The notes under the pieces were generated by a model. It ran no database searches, was not told where the DNA came from, and saw only the letters and a list, made by a program, of their open reading frames with translations. The translations under genes were made by a program, and so were the position numbers. A DNA stretch of 64,000 bases from assembly GCF_028283685.1 (NCBI RefSeq), contig NZ_JAPWKF010000007.1, positions 248,001-312,000 on the forward strand, in the 5' to 3' direction. Source of the DNA: Edaphobacter sp. GTDB lineage: Bacteria > Acidobacteriota > Terriglobia > Terriglobales > Acidobacteriaceae. Below, in pieces: positions 8,878 through 17,486 of the stretch. Positions within the stretch are counted from its first letter, which is position 1; each line of letters starts with the position of its first letter.

Positions 8878-9375
8878 TTACATATAGGCGATCAAGTCGA
8901 TCTCGACCAACGAGTTGCCGGGAATACCGTTCGCTGGAGAAACCGTCGTGCGCACCGGAGGAGTATCGCCCCAGTTTGCCTGAGCATAGACCGAGTTCAT
9001 CGCCTGGTAGTCCTTCAGGTCGTTCAGGTAAACATTGACCTTCAGAACCTTCTGCATCGACGAGCCGGCCTTGATGAGGTTCTTCTCCAACTCATCGAGC
9101 ACATGCTTGGTGTGTTCTTCGATCGTTCCCTGGAAGTGAGCTCCAACGCCGGCGAGAAACACCATGTTGCCGTAGGTCACGATGCTCGAAAAGAGAGGCT
9201 TCTTGTCCGTGGTCGTTGGCACCTTGTCGTTCTGCGTCTTCGGCGGAACAGACTTCTTCTCCAACTTCCCGGAGACCTGGGCGTTCGCGGTCTGCGCCAT
9301 AGCGGCGCCACCGGTAACAGCAACGGCAGCCTTGGCTGCGCTCTTGAGAAGACCTCTTCTTGACTGCTTTTCCAT
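8878..9375 (-). CDS. Tat-exported RidA family protein
   Basis: A 165-residue protein: about 33 residues of Tat leader (SRRGLLK, hydrophobic core, AQTANAQ) followed by a full RidA/YjgF domain. RidA proteins hydrolyse reactive enamines and imines released by PLP enzymes. The catalytic arginine is present in PPVRTTV (about residue 142) and the acidic residue in VEIDLIAYM. The ATG at 9375 has AAGGAG upstream. It lies between the two SelA-like genes (gaps of 51 and 43 bp), so it probably finishes the hydrolysis of their enamine/imine products in the periplasm. RidA proteins are usually cytoplasmic or organellar, which makes the leader notable. Confidence 0.88.
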   Translation of the reverse strand: MEKQSRRGLLKSAAKAAVAVTGGAAMAQTANAQVSGKLEKKSVPPKTQNDKVPTTTDKKPLFSSIVTYGNMVFLAGVGAHFQGTIEEHTKHVLDELEKNLIKAGSSMQKVLKVNVYLNDLKDYQAMNSVYAQANWGDTPPVRTTVSPANGIPGNSLVEIDLIAYM

Positions 9376-9418
9376 GGATATTCGCTCCTTGTGCGTGATG
9401 GTCAATCGAATGTTTAAG

Positions 9419-10705
9419 TTACGCCTTCTTTGTAAGAACCGAATGAAGACTGCGGCCAACGATCTCTGCCTCACCGGGCTGTAGCATCCATACGCCCACA
9501 ACCAGTGTGTTCGCATCGGACGGAATGCCCTGATTCGGCTTGTGCCCCGAGTTTGGATTGAGCTCAATCGAAGGCTTCTGCGCACGCAGCTTCTCCAGCA
9601 CCTCAGGCACAGTAATGCCCACAGTCGAAGGATCGAACTTCAGCAGAAGATGCGGCACATGATTCGCGATCTTTGGCGTGACCGTGCTGATCTGCATGGA
9701 AGGAACTCCTTTGACGGCATCGCCGATGATCTTTGCGCGATGGCTGTACTCAGCGATCATGGACTCCTCATTCTGATCCAGCAACCAATCCACTGCGGCC
9801 ACCATACCGACGATCTGTTCCTTCGCTACCTTCATACCGCGACCGACTGCATCGCCATAAGGATTGGTATTCCGCAAGGCAAGATCGGTGAGGTGCTTTT
9901 TGCCCAGCAACAGGCCTGCATTCTGCGGGCCGCGAATTCCCTTGCCTCCTGAGAAACAGACGAGATCGAAGCCCATCTGCGTGTACTTCCAGAGATTTTC
10001 GACCGGCGGCATATCCGCAGCTGCATCAACATGGCAAGGCACGTTGTGCTGATGCGCGATCTCCAGCCATTGCTCACGACCGATCTCAGCCTGTGGACCG
10101 TCCTCTTCCTCAGCTGCATTGAAGAAGTTAGTCATGATGGTCTTTTCGCTGAAGGCGCGCTTGTAGTCATCCAGCGTAACCACCTCACGAATAACCGCGC
10201 CGGTAAGCATCATCGCATGGTCATAGCTGTAGCGATGCGACTTCTGCACAATGATCTCGTTCTTGAGGCTGGCTGCATCCTGCGGAAGTACGCCGGGCTT
10301 GTTGCCGTTCGCATTTGCCATGCAAGCCGCCGTCGCCAGAGTAATGGCACCCGAGGCTCCCGAAGTGACAAGAGCTCCCTCGCACCGAAGCCTCTTCGCC
10401 AGGTACTCTCCGGACTTCACCTGCAGCTCCTGGAGCCGAACCGGATGCATCGCAGCGACTTCTACCGCGCGACGAACCTCTGGAGGCATGCAAGCCGCGG
10501 TTAGCGTCGTATAGGTTCCTGCTGCGTTGATGATCTTCTCAACACCAAGCTTGTCGTAGTAATCCTGTCCTGCTGGCGCTGCAGGAGCTGCGACGGCTTC
10601 AACAGCGGCAGTTAAAGGAGCGGCGCCCACCAGCGCCATCGTGGCCTGCGATGCCTTCAAGAAACTACGTCGGCTAAAAATAGAGTTGTCAGTACCGCTG
10701 GACAT
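9419..10705 (-). CDS. Tat-exported SelA-like PLP-dependent enzyme
   Basis: A 428-residue SelA/DgaE-like PLP enzyme, paralogous to the one at 7210. The N-terminus has SRRSFLK, a near-perfect Tat motif, with a hydrophobic core to about residue 45. The PLP lysine is K255 in FSGGKGIRGPQ, and HVDAAADMPP supplies the aspartate that contacts the pyridine nitrogen. VTSGASGAI is the phosphate-binding region. Unlike the paralogue it has no C-terminal extension. Start ATG at 10705; no strong ribosome binding site is seen. The two paralogues could be successive steps or subunits of one heteromer; the sequence does not decide. Confidence 0.87.
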   Translation of the reverse strand: MSSGTDNSIFSRRSFLKASQATMALVGAAPLTAAVEAVAAPAAPAGQDYYDKLGVEKIINAAGTYTTLTAACMPPEVRRAVEVAAMHPVRLQELQVKSGEYLAKRLRCEGALVTSGASGAITLATAACMANANGNKPGVLPQDAASLKNEIIVQKSHRYSYDHAMMLTGAVIREVVTLDDYKRAFSEKTIMTNFFNAAEEEDGPQAEIGREQWLEIAHQHNVPCHVDAAADMPPVENLWKYTQMGFDLVCFSGGKGIRGPQNAGLLLGKKHLTDLALRNTNPYGDAVGRGMKVAKEQIVGMVAAVDWLLDQNEESMIAEYSHRAKIIGDAVKGVPSMQISTVTPKIANHVPHLLLKFDPSTVGITVPEVLEKLRAQKPSIELNPNSGHKPNQGIPSDANTLVVGVWMLQPGEAEIVGRSLHSVLTKKA

Positions 10706-10792
10706 TGCGTTCTACCCCTGTCTTTCATTGATGCACTTCAGAAACGGTCACAGAGCCCTCTCATCGAAAGGCCTTGCAAAAGCTTAGGATTG

Positions 10793-11584
10793 CTAGATCC
10801 TGCCAAACTGCTTAACGGCCTCTTCGATCGAATGGAACTTTTCGATGAAGGGATACATCGAGTGCTCGCTGTTATCCAGCTTCTGCGCAAGTACGAGAAT
10901 GTCGGCTGCCTTATCGCGCGGAACGACAACAACACCATCCTGATCGGCAACGATAATATCGTTCGGATTAACGCGAACGCCATCGCAGTCGACCGGAATA
11001 TTCATGCCACCGAAGCGATAATGCGTCACGGAGGTAGAAGGCACAGGCCCCGTCGAATAAACAGGAAAGCCAATCTTCTTCAACTGCGGCAGGTCGCGGA
11101 CGCCACCATCAACAACAGCTCCTACGAAGCCCCGGGAGAACATCGCCGTGCCCATGAGACCGCCCATGCCAGCGATATCAGCACCGTCCTCGACCTGCAT
11201 CACATACACGGAGCCAGGGCCACCGGAATCGATCGCCTTGAGCATCCCCCCCAAAGCATCAGCATCGTGATTCTCCTGCTTGACCAGCTTGACGGTGAGC
11301 GCGGTACCTGCAAATTTCGTGGGAAAGATCGCCTGCATCCGATGCGACATATAACGCTTCTCGTGCAGGGTCTGCTCCATGGCGTCAGAGACTGAAGCGG
11401 CCTCAACATGGCGGTAAGCATCCAGCATCGCGGCAGGATCTGCGTTATAGTCCGCCGCAGTCTTCACCGCATCAGCATGGACGATAAGTTTGGCTGTAAA
11501 TAGTGAACCGCAGACGATAGCTGCGGTGGTAAAGATGCGCGTGGCGCGCGAACGAAAGAACGATGTCAGAACGGAATGCTTCAA
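10793..11584 (-). CDS. Exported RraA family protein (aldolase-like)
   Basis: A 263-residue RraA/HMG-aldolase-family protein preceded by a Sec signal peptide (about residues 1-38, ending IVHADA). Conserved elements include GAVVDGGVRDLPQLKK, where the R-D pair binds substrate and metal in aldolases, and GVRVNPNDIIVADQDG. The family includes 4-hydroxy-4-methyl-2-oxoglutarate aldolases, oxaloacetate decarboxylases and RNase E inhibitors; the export signal excludes an RNase E role. The acidic residue that often follows RD-x2 is glutamine here, so activity needs testing. The start appears to be TTG at 11584, with GAGGAG about ten bases upstream. First gene of the enzyme operon, after the receptor gene. 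Confidence 0.82.
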   Translation of the reverse strand: MKHSVLTSFFRSRATRIFTTAAIVCGSLFTAKLIVHADAVKTAADYNADPAAMLDAYRHVEAASVSDAMEQTLHEKRYMSHRMQAIFPTKFAGTALTVKLVKQENHDADALGGMLKAIDSGGPGSVYVMQVEDGADIAGMGGLMGTAMFSRGFVGAVVDGGVRDLPQLKKIGFPVYSTGPVPSTSVTHYRFGGMNIPVDCDGVRVNPNDIIVADQDGVVVVPRDKAADILVLAQKLDNSEHSMYPFIEKFHSIEEAVKQFGRI

Positions 11585-11655
11585 CGGTCCGGTACTCCTC
11601 AGGCAGATGGAAAGTAATGCCGACGTCAGGGTATCTGAAGTGAGGATAAAGTAGC

Positions 11656-11682
11656 GAGGCCGCCGGATAATTCGGCGGCCTC
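11656..11682 (-). terminator. Hairpin terminator after the TonB-dependent receptor gene
   Basis: GAGGCCGCCG pairs perfectly with CGGCGGCCTC across a seven-base loop, eight bases downstream of the receptor stop codon on the minus strand. The T-tract is short (TTTAT), so termination may be partial, letting some transcription continue into the enzyme operon. Confidence 0.6.
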
Positions 11683-11689
11683 AGTAGGG

Positions 11690-14600
11690 TTAGAAGTTGA
11701 TCTTTCCAGCCAGCTGCAGAACGCGTGGGTCGGTCTGCGTGCTGGTGATCGTACCGAACGTCGCCGTTCCCAGCTGCGGATTGCCGCTGGAGTTCGGATT
11801 GCTCGGGTTGGCGTGGTTGAACAGGTTGAATGCCTCGGCACGCATCTGGAACGTCATGCGATCGAAGATGGGGAAGTTCTTGAACATCGAGAAGTTCACC
11901 AACTCACGGCCTGGACCATGCGTATCATTGCGATGCAGATTGCCATAGGTATACTGCGCGGGCGTCGCAAAAGCGGTCGCGTCGATGCAGCTTGCCGAGG
12001 TTCCATTCTTCACCACGAAGTCCGCGGTGCAGGTGTTCGTGCCGGTGTGAACGAAGTTGGGGCGCTGGATACCGCTGGTGCCCGTGTTAGCAATATCTGA
12101 CGAGAGACCGACGTTGTACGGCATACCAGTCTGCAGCGTCAGGATCATGTTTGCCTGCCATCCGCCGACGACCGTGCGGACGGCGTAGTTGGCACGCTCG
12201 AACTTCGGCAGCTCATAGAGAACTGTCGCGACAAAGCGGTGACGGATGTCCCAGTTGGAGTTACCGTAGTCGGCGTGAATATTGTACGGATTCATCAGAT
12301 ATCCACTACCATTCGCATCGTTCGAGGTATCCATGTTATGCGACCAGGTATAGGACAGATTCATGGAGAGACCGTGGTTCATCTGCTGACGCAGAATCGC
12401 CGTGAGGCCGTTGTAGGTCGACCAGCCGCCGTTGTAGATCTCACGAATCGCACCAAAGCTCTGGTACGGACGGCGCGAGTTGATCGTGCCAGCTCCAGGG
12501 GCAGGAGTATTAGGCTGCCACGAGAAGTCGAGGTTTACAGACTTCGAACCAAGGTACTGAAGCTCGAAGGCAGAGTTCTTCCAGAGTTCAACACCGGTGT
12601 CGACGTTCCACTGATACATACGGGGAGTCGGCAGGCGAGGAGCATCCGTGAACGCTGAGCAATAGCTTCCTGCAACGCTCGGATTGCACCCACCTGCACC
12701 GGCTACGCCGCCGCTGGGGTTCGAGAACGTGTTGACCGAGAAGTACGAGTTCGCATTGTAGACAGTGCTGTTCGCCAGAGGATAGTTACCACTAGCCAGC
12801 GTGAAGGCGTTCAGATGGTTCGGGTTGTAGTAGATACCGCCGCCGCCGCGGACCACAATCTTATCGGTTGCGCGGTAAGCGAAACCAAGACGGGGAGCCC
12901 ACAGGTTGTTATTGGCGCCGGTGAACTGGAAGCCGGGCGTGGGAGTGAAAGCCGCACCACTGGTGGCAGTCGAGTTGGGAATTAGAGCAGTAAAGCTGGA
13001 GTTGAGGATGCGCGCGTATCCATTCAGCGAGTAGGGGATGGTGGGCTGCTCGTAACGGACACCATAGAGCAGAGTCAGCTTCTGGCTAACCTGCCAATTG
13101 TCCTGGACGAAGTAACCATTACGCCAGCTTCCAACCGAACCCTTGACCTGGAAGGTGGGCGTGGTAACGGTGGACGCATAACCGGAGACCATATCAGCCA
13201 GAGCATTGCCAGAGGCCGCGTTGGTGCAGGTCGCGTCAGTTCCGGGAACGCACTGCGTCGTGTAACGTCCGCTAAAGGTGAAGTTACCGCGGGGATCGTT
13301 CTGCGCCGCGCGTCCGATGGTCATGCGACGGATATCAGCACCGGCCATGATGTTGTGCTTGCCCTTAGTCCACGAGATCTGGTCATAGGCATGGACCGTA
13401 CGGTCATCCTGCTTCCAGTTCGAACCCGCCGAACCTAGACCGAGATAGCCTGTAACGGCGACAGTGGGAATACCGGGGTTGTTGTTGTCGACGTCAGCGG
13501 TGAAACCAGGGATGCCCAGTGCGGAACCTGCACTATTGAGGCCATCTTGCGCAAATCCATTGTTGACGTTGCTGGTGAGAACGTTGAACCCAACCCGAAG
13601 GTCATTGATGAAGTTCGGCGTGATGATGTGCGTGTAGCCGATCATGCCATTACGGTCGGTCGTTGGCGAGTAAACGTTCGAGGTGGGAACAGCATTACCC
13701 TGCACGAAGGTTAACTTCTGCCAGAGGAAGCGTCCGAAGAGACGAACATTCTCGCCGATGTTGTGGTCGACACGATCCAGCGTCTGGTTCTGGACCAGGC
13801 TGACCGGAACATAACCGTTGAAATTGTTGCTGATGGCGTTGTTCGTCGGATTGGGGTAGTACTGCATCAGCTTCGCGGCAACAGGGTCGACGGGAATCTG
13901 GTTGTTCACGTATGGCGTAGTACGATTCGCAGGGTTGTACAACTGCGTGCTGGGAAGAAGCTCTGAGAAATCACCGGTGCGCATCTTCAGAGTCGGAACC
14001 GAACCGATGCTGAGGCTCTGCTGATACTGACGAAGGCCCTCATACGATCCCATGAAGAAGGTCTTGTCGCGGCCATTGTAGAGGTGCGGAATCACAACTG
14101 GACCGCTGAGCACGCCACCGAACTGGTTGAAGCGCATCTTCGCCGTCTTCGAGCCAGCTGCTGCCAGCCAGGGCTTGGCGTTGAAGAAGTCATTCTGCAC
14201 GTAGTCGTAACCCGTACCGTGCAGCTGGTTCGTACCAGCCTTGGTGTCGGAGTTGATGTGGATGCCCATGTAGGCGCCGTACTGAGCGGTATAGTTACCG
14301 CTCTGAATCTGGACGGCCGAAACGGCATCGGGGTTCGGAGTGACCGGCGAGGACGAGATCAGCGAGTTCATGATCGTGATGCCGTCGAGGGTCAGCGAGT
14401 TGGTGACCTCACGCGTACCAGCGCCGATGTAGTTGGCTCCGGGAGGCGTACCCGTGAAGGAGGTCTTGGGTCCCTGGATGACGTTCGACGCGGTCGTGGC
14501 AAGATCCATCACGCGGCGCGTGTTCATCGGCAGGTTCTCAACCGTGTGGGTGCTTAGCGTGTCGCCGACGAGCGCATCGTCGGTTGACAGAGCAGGAGTC

Positions 14601-14959
14601 GCAGCTGAGACCGTGATTTCGGTGTTGTCCGAGCCAAGTGTAAGAGCGAAGTCCGTACGAACAGCAAAGTTCAGCTGCACAACGACGCCCGAGCTGGTCA
14701 CCTTGCGGAAACCATTCATCTCAACGGTGACGTTATAGGTGCCGGGCGCTACGAAAGGGATTGCGTAATATCCCTGAGCGTTCGTATCTCCGCTGTAGGC
14801 AACCTTCGTGTCGCGGTTGACACCGGTAACATGAGCACCGGCGATGACACTGCCGCTGGGATCGCTGACCGTACCGACCAACGACGTATTATTTGCAACC
14901 TGCGCGCGCATCAATAGCGGCGTAAACAGCAACACGAGACAACAGACAAATCGTTTCAC
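11690..14959 (-). CDS. TonB-dependent receptor, Oar type (exported-enzyme cluster)
   Basis: A roughly 1089-residue outer-membrane receptor. In order: signal peptide (cleavage after MRAQ), a carboxypeptidase-regulatory-like beta-sandwich (about residues 25-110, LVGTVSDPSGSVIAGAHV), plug region (about 130-240, including TNSLTLDGITIMNSL), and a long barrel that ends in a terminal phenylalanine (VLQLAGKINF). Such receptors import large or scarce substrates using TonB energy. Two GTG codons compete for the start; 14959 is preferred because GAGGAG lies six bases upstream of it but abuts the one at 14965. It lies just after the two-component system and just before the exported enzymes, so it probably imports their substrate. 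Confidence 0.9.
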   Translation of the reverse strand: MKRFVCCLVLLFTPLLMRAQVANNTSLVGTVSDPSGSVIAGAHVTGVNRDTKVAYSGDTNAQGYYAIPFVAPGTYNVTVEMNGFRKVTSSGVVVQLNFAVRTDFALTLGSDNTEITVSAATPALSTDDALVGDTLSTHTVENLPMNTRRVMDLATTASNVIQGPKTSFTGTPPGANYIGAGTREVTNSLTLDGITIMNSLISSSPVTPNPDAVSAVQIQSGNYTAQYGAYMGIHINSDTKAGTNQLHGTGYDYVQNDFFNAKPWLAAAGSKTAKMRFNQFGGVLSGPVVIPHLYNGRDKTFFMGSYEGLRQYQQSLSIGSVPTLKMRTGDFSELLPSTQLYNPANRTTPYVNNQIPVDPVAAKLMQYYPNPTNNAISNNFNGYVPVSLVQNQTLDRVDHNIGENVRLFGRFLWQKLTFVQGNAVPTSNVYSPTTDRNGMIGYTHIITPNFINDLRVGFNVLTSNVNNGFAQDGLNSAGSALGIPGFTADVDNNNPGIPTVAVTGYLGLGSAGSNWKQDDRTVHAYDQISWTKGKHNIMAGADIRRMTIGRAAQNDPRGNFTFSGRYTTQCVPGTDATCTNAASGNALADMVSGYASTVTTPTFQVKGSVGSWRNGYFVQDNWQVSQKLTLLYGVRYEQPTIPYSLNGYARILNSSFTALIPNSTATSGAAFTPTPGFQFTGANNNLWAPRLGFAYRATDKIVVRGGGGIYYNPNHLNAFTLASGNYPLANSTVYNANSYFSVNTFSNPSGGVAGAGGCNPSVAGSYCSAFTDAPRLPTPRMYQWNVDTGVELWKNSAFELQYLGSKSVNLDFSWQPNTPAPGAGTINSRRPYQSFGAIREIYNGGWSTYNGLTAILRQQMNHGLSMNLSYTWSHNMDTSNDANGSGYLMNPYNIHADYGNSNWDIRHRFVATVLYELPKFERANYAVRTVVGGWQANMILTLQTGMPYNVGLSSDIANTGTSGIQRPNFVHTGTNTCTADFVVKNGTSASCIDATAFATPAQYTYGNLHRNDTHGPGRELVNFSMFKNFPIFDRMTFQMRAEAFNLFNHANPSNPNSSGNPQLGTATFGTITSTQTDPRVLQLAGKINF

Positions 14960-15148
14960 TGACACTCCTCCTCAAAATACCTGCTAGGGCAGGCTCATAT
15001 TTCTCATTTAGATCGAGCAATAAGCGGCCACCGGATTGGGCCTAGTGGCACGTGATCATGCCGTGGAGCTAATCAAACTGTTTCTTTAACGAAGATTTCA
15101 TTACGCGGAAACACGTCCGTCAATGGACGCATGGTGGGATGTTTCCTA

Positions 15149-15169
15149 GGCCAAATGCCTTAATTACAT
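15149..15169 (-). promoter_or_regulatory. Shared 21-bp element, copy A (upstream of receptor gene)
   Basis: A 21-base element whose core reads ATGCCTTAATTACAT on the plus strand, preceded by an AGGC-N5-GCCT dyad. It matches 19 of 21 bases with 18905-18925 in the MFS promoter region. It lies about 190 bp upstream of the receptor start and just downstream of the response-regulator stop, so it is a candidate binding site for that regulator (inference). Confidence 0.5.
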
Positions 15170-15200
15170 GAAAAGCCTATTGTTTTGAGTCTTTTTCCAG

Positions 15201-15824
15201 TTAATCGAGATGAACTAAACCGCGCTGCAAGGCGTAAATAGTTGCCTGCGTGCGGTCACGCGCACCCATTTTTTCCAGCAGAGAGCTCACGTGGATGCGC
15301 ACAGTCTTCTCTGCGATCTTCAAATCTTCTGCGATCTCGCGATTGCTCCGACCTTGCGTAATGCAGGCAAGCACTTCGGTCTCGCGCGGAGTAAGGTCGA
15401 CCGACGGCATGCGCTCCGCCAGGCGATCCAATGCGCCGTGCGGAAGATATCGAAGCCCACGATCTACGCTCTGAATGGCGCTGAGGAGTTCTTCCCCGCT
15501 GGCATCCTTGGTCAGATAAGCCATCGCTCCACTGCGAACAGCGCGATAGACATCCTCACTGCCCTGGTAGTTGGACAGCACAACGATACGAACCGAGGGA
15601 AACTCTTTTCGCAGGGAGACGATGACATCAAAGCCGCTGATACGGGGGAGCCTGAGATCAAGGACCACCACGTCGGGACGCAGCGAACGGAACATCGTGA
15701 TCCCGAGCTCGCCATCGCCTGCTTCGCCAACGATCTCGATCTGTGGATGCCCGGAGAGCACGGAATGGAGGGCGACGCGAGCGAGAAAGTGATCCTCGAT
15801 CAGAAGGACTCGAATTTGCTTCAT
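15201..15824 (-). CDS. NarL/FixJ-type response regulator
   Basis: A 207-residue DNA-binding response regulator. The receiver domain (residues 1 to about 120) has the acidic pair in LLIEDH, the phospho-acceptor aspartate in VVVLDLRLPR and the lysine in YLTKDA. The LuxR-type helix-turn-helix (about 140-205) has LTPRETEVLACI and SNREIAEDL. Its ATG overlaps the kinase stop as ATGA (15821-15824), so the pair is translationally coupled. By position it should control the flanking receptor, enzyme operon and MFS transporter, probably through the shared elements at 15149 and 18905. Confidence 0.92.
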   Translation of the reverse strand: MKQIRVLLIEDHFLARVALHSVLSGHPQIEIVGEAGDGELGITMFRSLRPDVVVLDLRLPRISGFDVIVSLRKEFPSVRIVVLSNYQGSEDVYRAVRSGAMAYLTKDASGEELLSAIQSVDRGLRYLPHGALDRLAERMPSVDLTPRETEVLACITQGRSNREIAEDLKIAEKTVRIHVSSLLEKMGARDRTQATIYALQRGLVHLD

Positions 15825-17362
15825 ATTCCGATCCAACGTATCACATGATGCTGTTGGTTAACGGGCTGCTGCATGGCATTGAAGGCTACTTTGACCAACA
15901 CTTCCGTGCCACCGCCCACTGTTGTCTGGATACGAAAGCTGCCACCCAGCTTTCTTGCGCGCTCTTCCATCACAGGAATTCCAAAATGTCCCCGAGGAGA
16001 AACCGAGCGAATGGAAGGGACAAATCCGTTGCCGTTATCGCGAATGGAAAGAGCGAGCGCATCGATATCGTAACGAAGATTGACGACGATCTGTGAGGGC
16101 TGAGCATGACGAATCGCATTGGAGACAGCTTCCAGCCCAATGCAGACGAGATGATGCACACATCCGGGAGCAAGATGAACTTCATCGCCTTCTACATCGA
16201 GCGTCGTCTCGATCGAAGCCTGCAGATGACTCGCCGACAGTGCACGCGACAGTGCCTGAGAGAGGACATCCGTTACCTCTCCCGTATCGCGCAGATCCCA
16301 GATGATTCGTCGCGCCTCGGCCTGGCAGTGCGAGACCATGCTGCGGGCAAGGTCGCAGGACTTCGCCGCAGGCGTTGCCTCCGAGCCACTGTCCTTGAAG
16401 AGCTTCGCCGTGGCCTCCAACTGCCATGAGATCGCAGCAAATCCAGCCATCAGCGTGTCATGGCATTCGGAGGCAATCCGGTTTCTCTCCTCGAGAACAA
16501 TTCCCAGCCGCCCGGTCATCAACTGCATTCTCCTGCGCAGCAGATACGCGGCGACGAACACGCCAACGATAGCGAGCACCGCGTAGAAGATCCACATCTC
16601 GTAGAAGCTGCTCTTGCTCTTCCGGGCGGTAGCTGCATTGACGTCGCCAGCTTCATTCGCAATGCCACGCGCCTCCACATCGCCTCGCGTGGCGCGCACA
16701 AGACCATTGGCATCCAGACGCCAGAGGCCATCGGAACTTGTCCCGATCCACAGGCTGCCTGCGGCATCGCCGGTCAGGGCCGTTACAGCCCCATGCACAT
16801 TCGCACGCAGAACCGCATCATAAGCGACCCCGTCAGGAGAAGATGCCGGGGGGTCCTTACGCGGTTTCAGTTGATAGACGCCGGTGCGTGTCCCCAGCCA
16901 GATGCGCTGCTGCGGATCGTGATAGATCGCGACAGCGGCATCGCCGCTAGCCAGCTCAAGCACGATTCGGTGCACTGACCCCTTGCTCCAAAGAAATAGC
17001 CCGCCGCTGGTGACAAAAAACATGCCGCCGCTGCCGTCTTCGGCGAAGGGAGCGACGATCTCCTGGCTGACCCCACCGACCGCCGGCAACGCCTCCTGCC
17101 CTTCCGGCGTAAGACGTTCGATGCTGTCCTGTGTGCCAACCCAGAGAACGCCCTGGCGATCGTGGTACAGGCGCTGGACGTTGTTCCCTTGCGACGGCTG
17201 CTGTCCCGACGGAGCGATCTCAGGTGGCTGCGCATGTCCCGACGAAGTCCCGACGACGCTCCAGCAGGCAAACAGCGCAAGAGCCAGCGCATGCGGCACA
17301 ATCGCACGCCGCAATCTTTGATTGAAGCAGGCCCGCCTTCTCGAGTTCAACGTGCTGATCAT
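15821..17362 (-). CDS. Sensor histidine kinase with short two-component propeller sensor
   Basis: A 513-residue kinase. After a signal/anchor (about 20-45) come about four two-component-regulator propeller repeats (VLWVGTQDSI, RIWLGTRTGV, SLWIGTSSDGL and a degenerate one) at 60-245, one membrane segment (about 268-290, FYAVLAIVGVFVAAYLL), a HisKA_3 domain with the phospho-histidine in ASECHDTLM, and a HATPase domain with ISNAIRHA, DNGNGF and GHFGIPVM. Related kinases usually have far more repeats plus a Y_Y_Y domain, so this is a reduced form. The ATG at 17362 is preferred to a GTG at 17365. Confidence 0.9.
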   Translation of the reverse strand: MISTLNSRRRACFNQRLRRAIVPHALALALFACWSVVGTSSGHAQPPEIAPSGQQPSQGNNVQRLYHDRQGVLWVGTQDSIERLTPEGQEALPAVGGVSQEIVAPFAEDGSGGMFFVTSGGLFLWSKGSVHRIVLELASGDAAVAIYHDPQQRIWLGTRTGVYQLKPRKDPPASSPDGVAYDAVLRANVHGAVTALTGDAAGSLWIGTSSDGLWRLDANGLVRATRGDVEARGIANEAGDVNAATARKSKSSFYEMWIFYAVLAIVGVFVAAYLLRRRMQLMTGRLGIVLEERNRIASECHDTLMAGFAAISWQLEATAKLFKDSGSEATPAAKSCDLARSMVSHCQAEARRIIWDLRDTGEVTDVLSQALSRALSASHLQASIETTLDVEGDEVHLAPGCVHHLVCIGLEAVSNAIRHAQPSQIVVNLRYDIDALALSIRDNGNGFVPSIRSVSPRGHFGIPVMEERARKLGGSFRIQTTVGGGTEVLVKVAFNAMQQPVNQQHHVIRWIGI

Positions 17363-17486
17363 CACGAATACTGCCCTCCATCCCGCACGCGACAGGCTAT
17401 GGGACGAAGAAATTTCCGGCTACTTCTCTAGCGCACCACATTTTCCCCACGGAAGCAATGGCACGCGTTGTAAAAAAGCGGGCAGG

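Noticed and set aside
7210..10705. Selenocysteine synthase (SelA) function for the two PLP enzymes
   Set aside because: Both have Tat leaders and no selB, selD or tRNA-Sec is visible in the window.
15044..15060. TGGCACG-like sequence resembling a sigma-54 promoter
   Set aside because: The GG-to-GC spacing is one base too long and no sigma-54 activator is encoded here.
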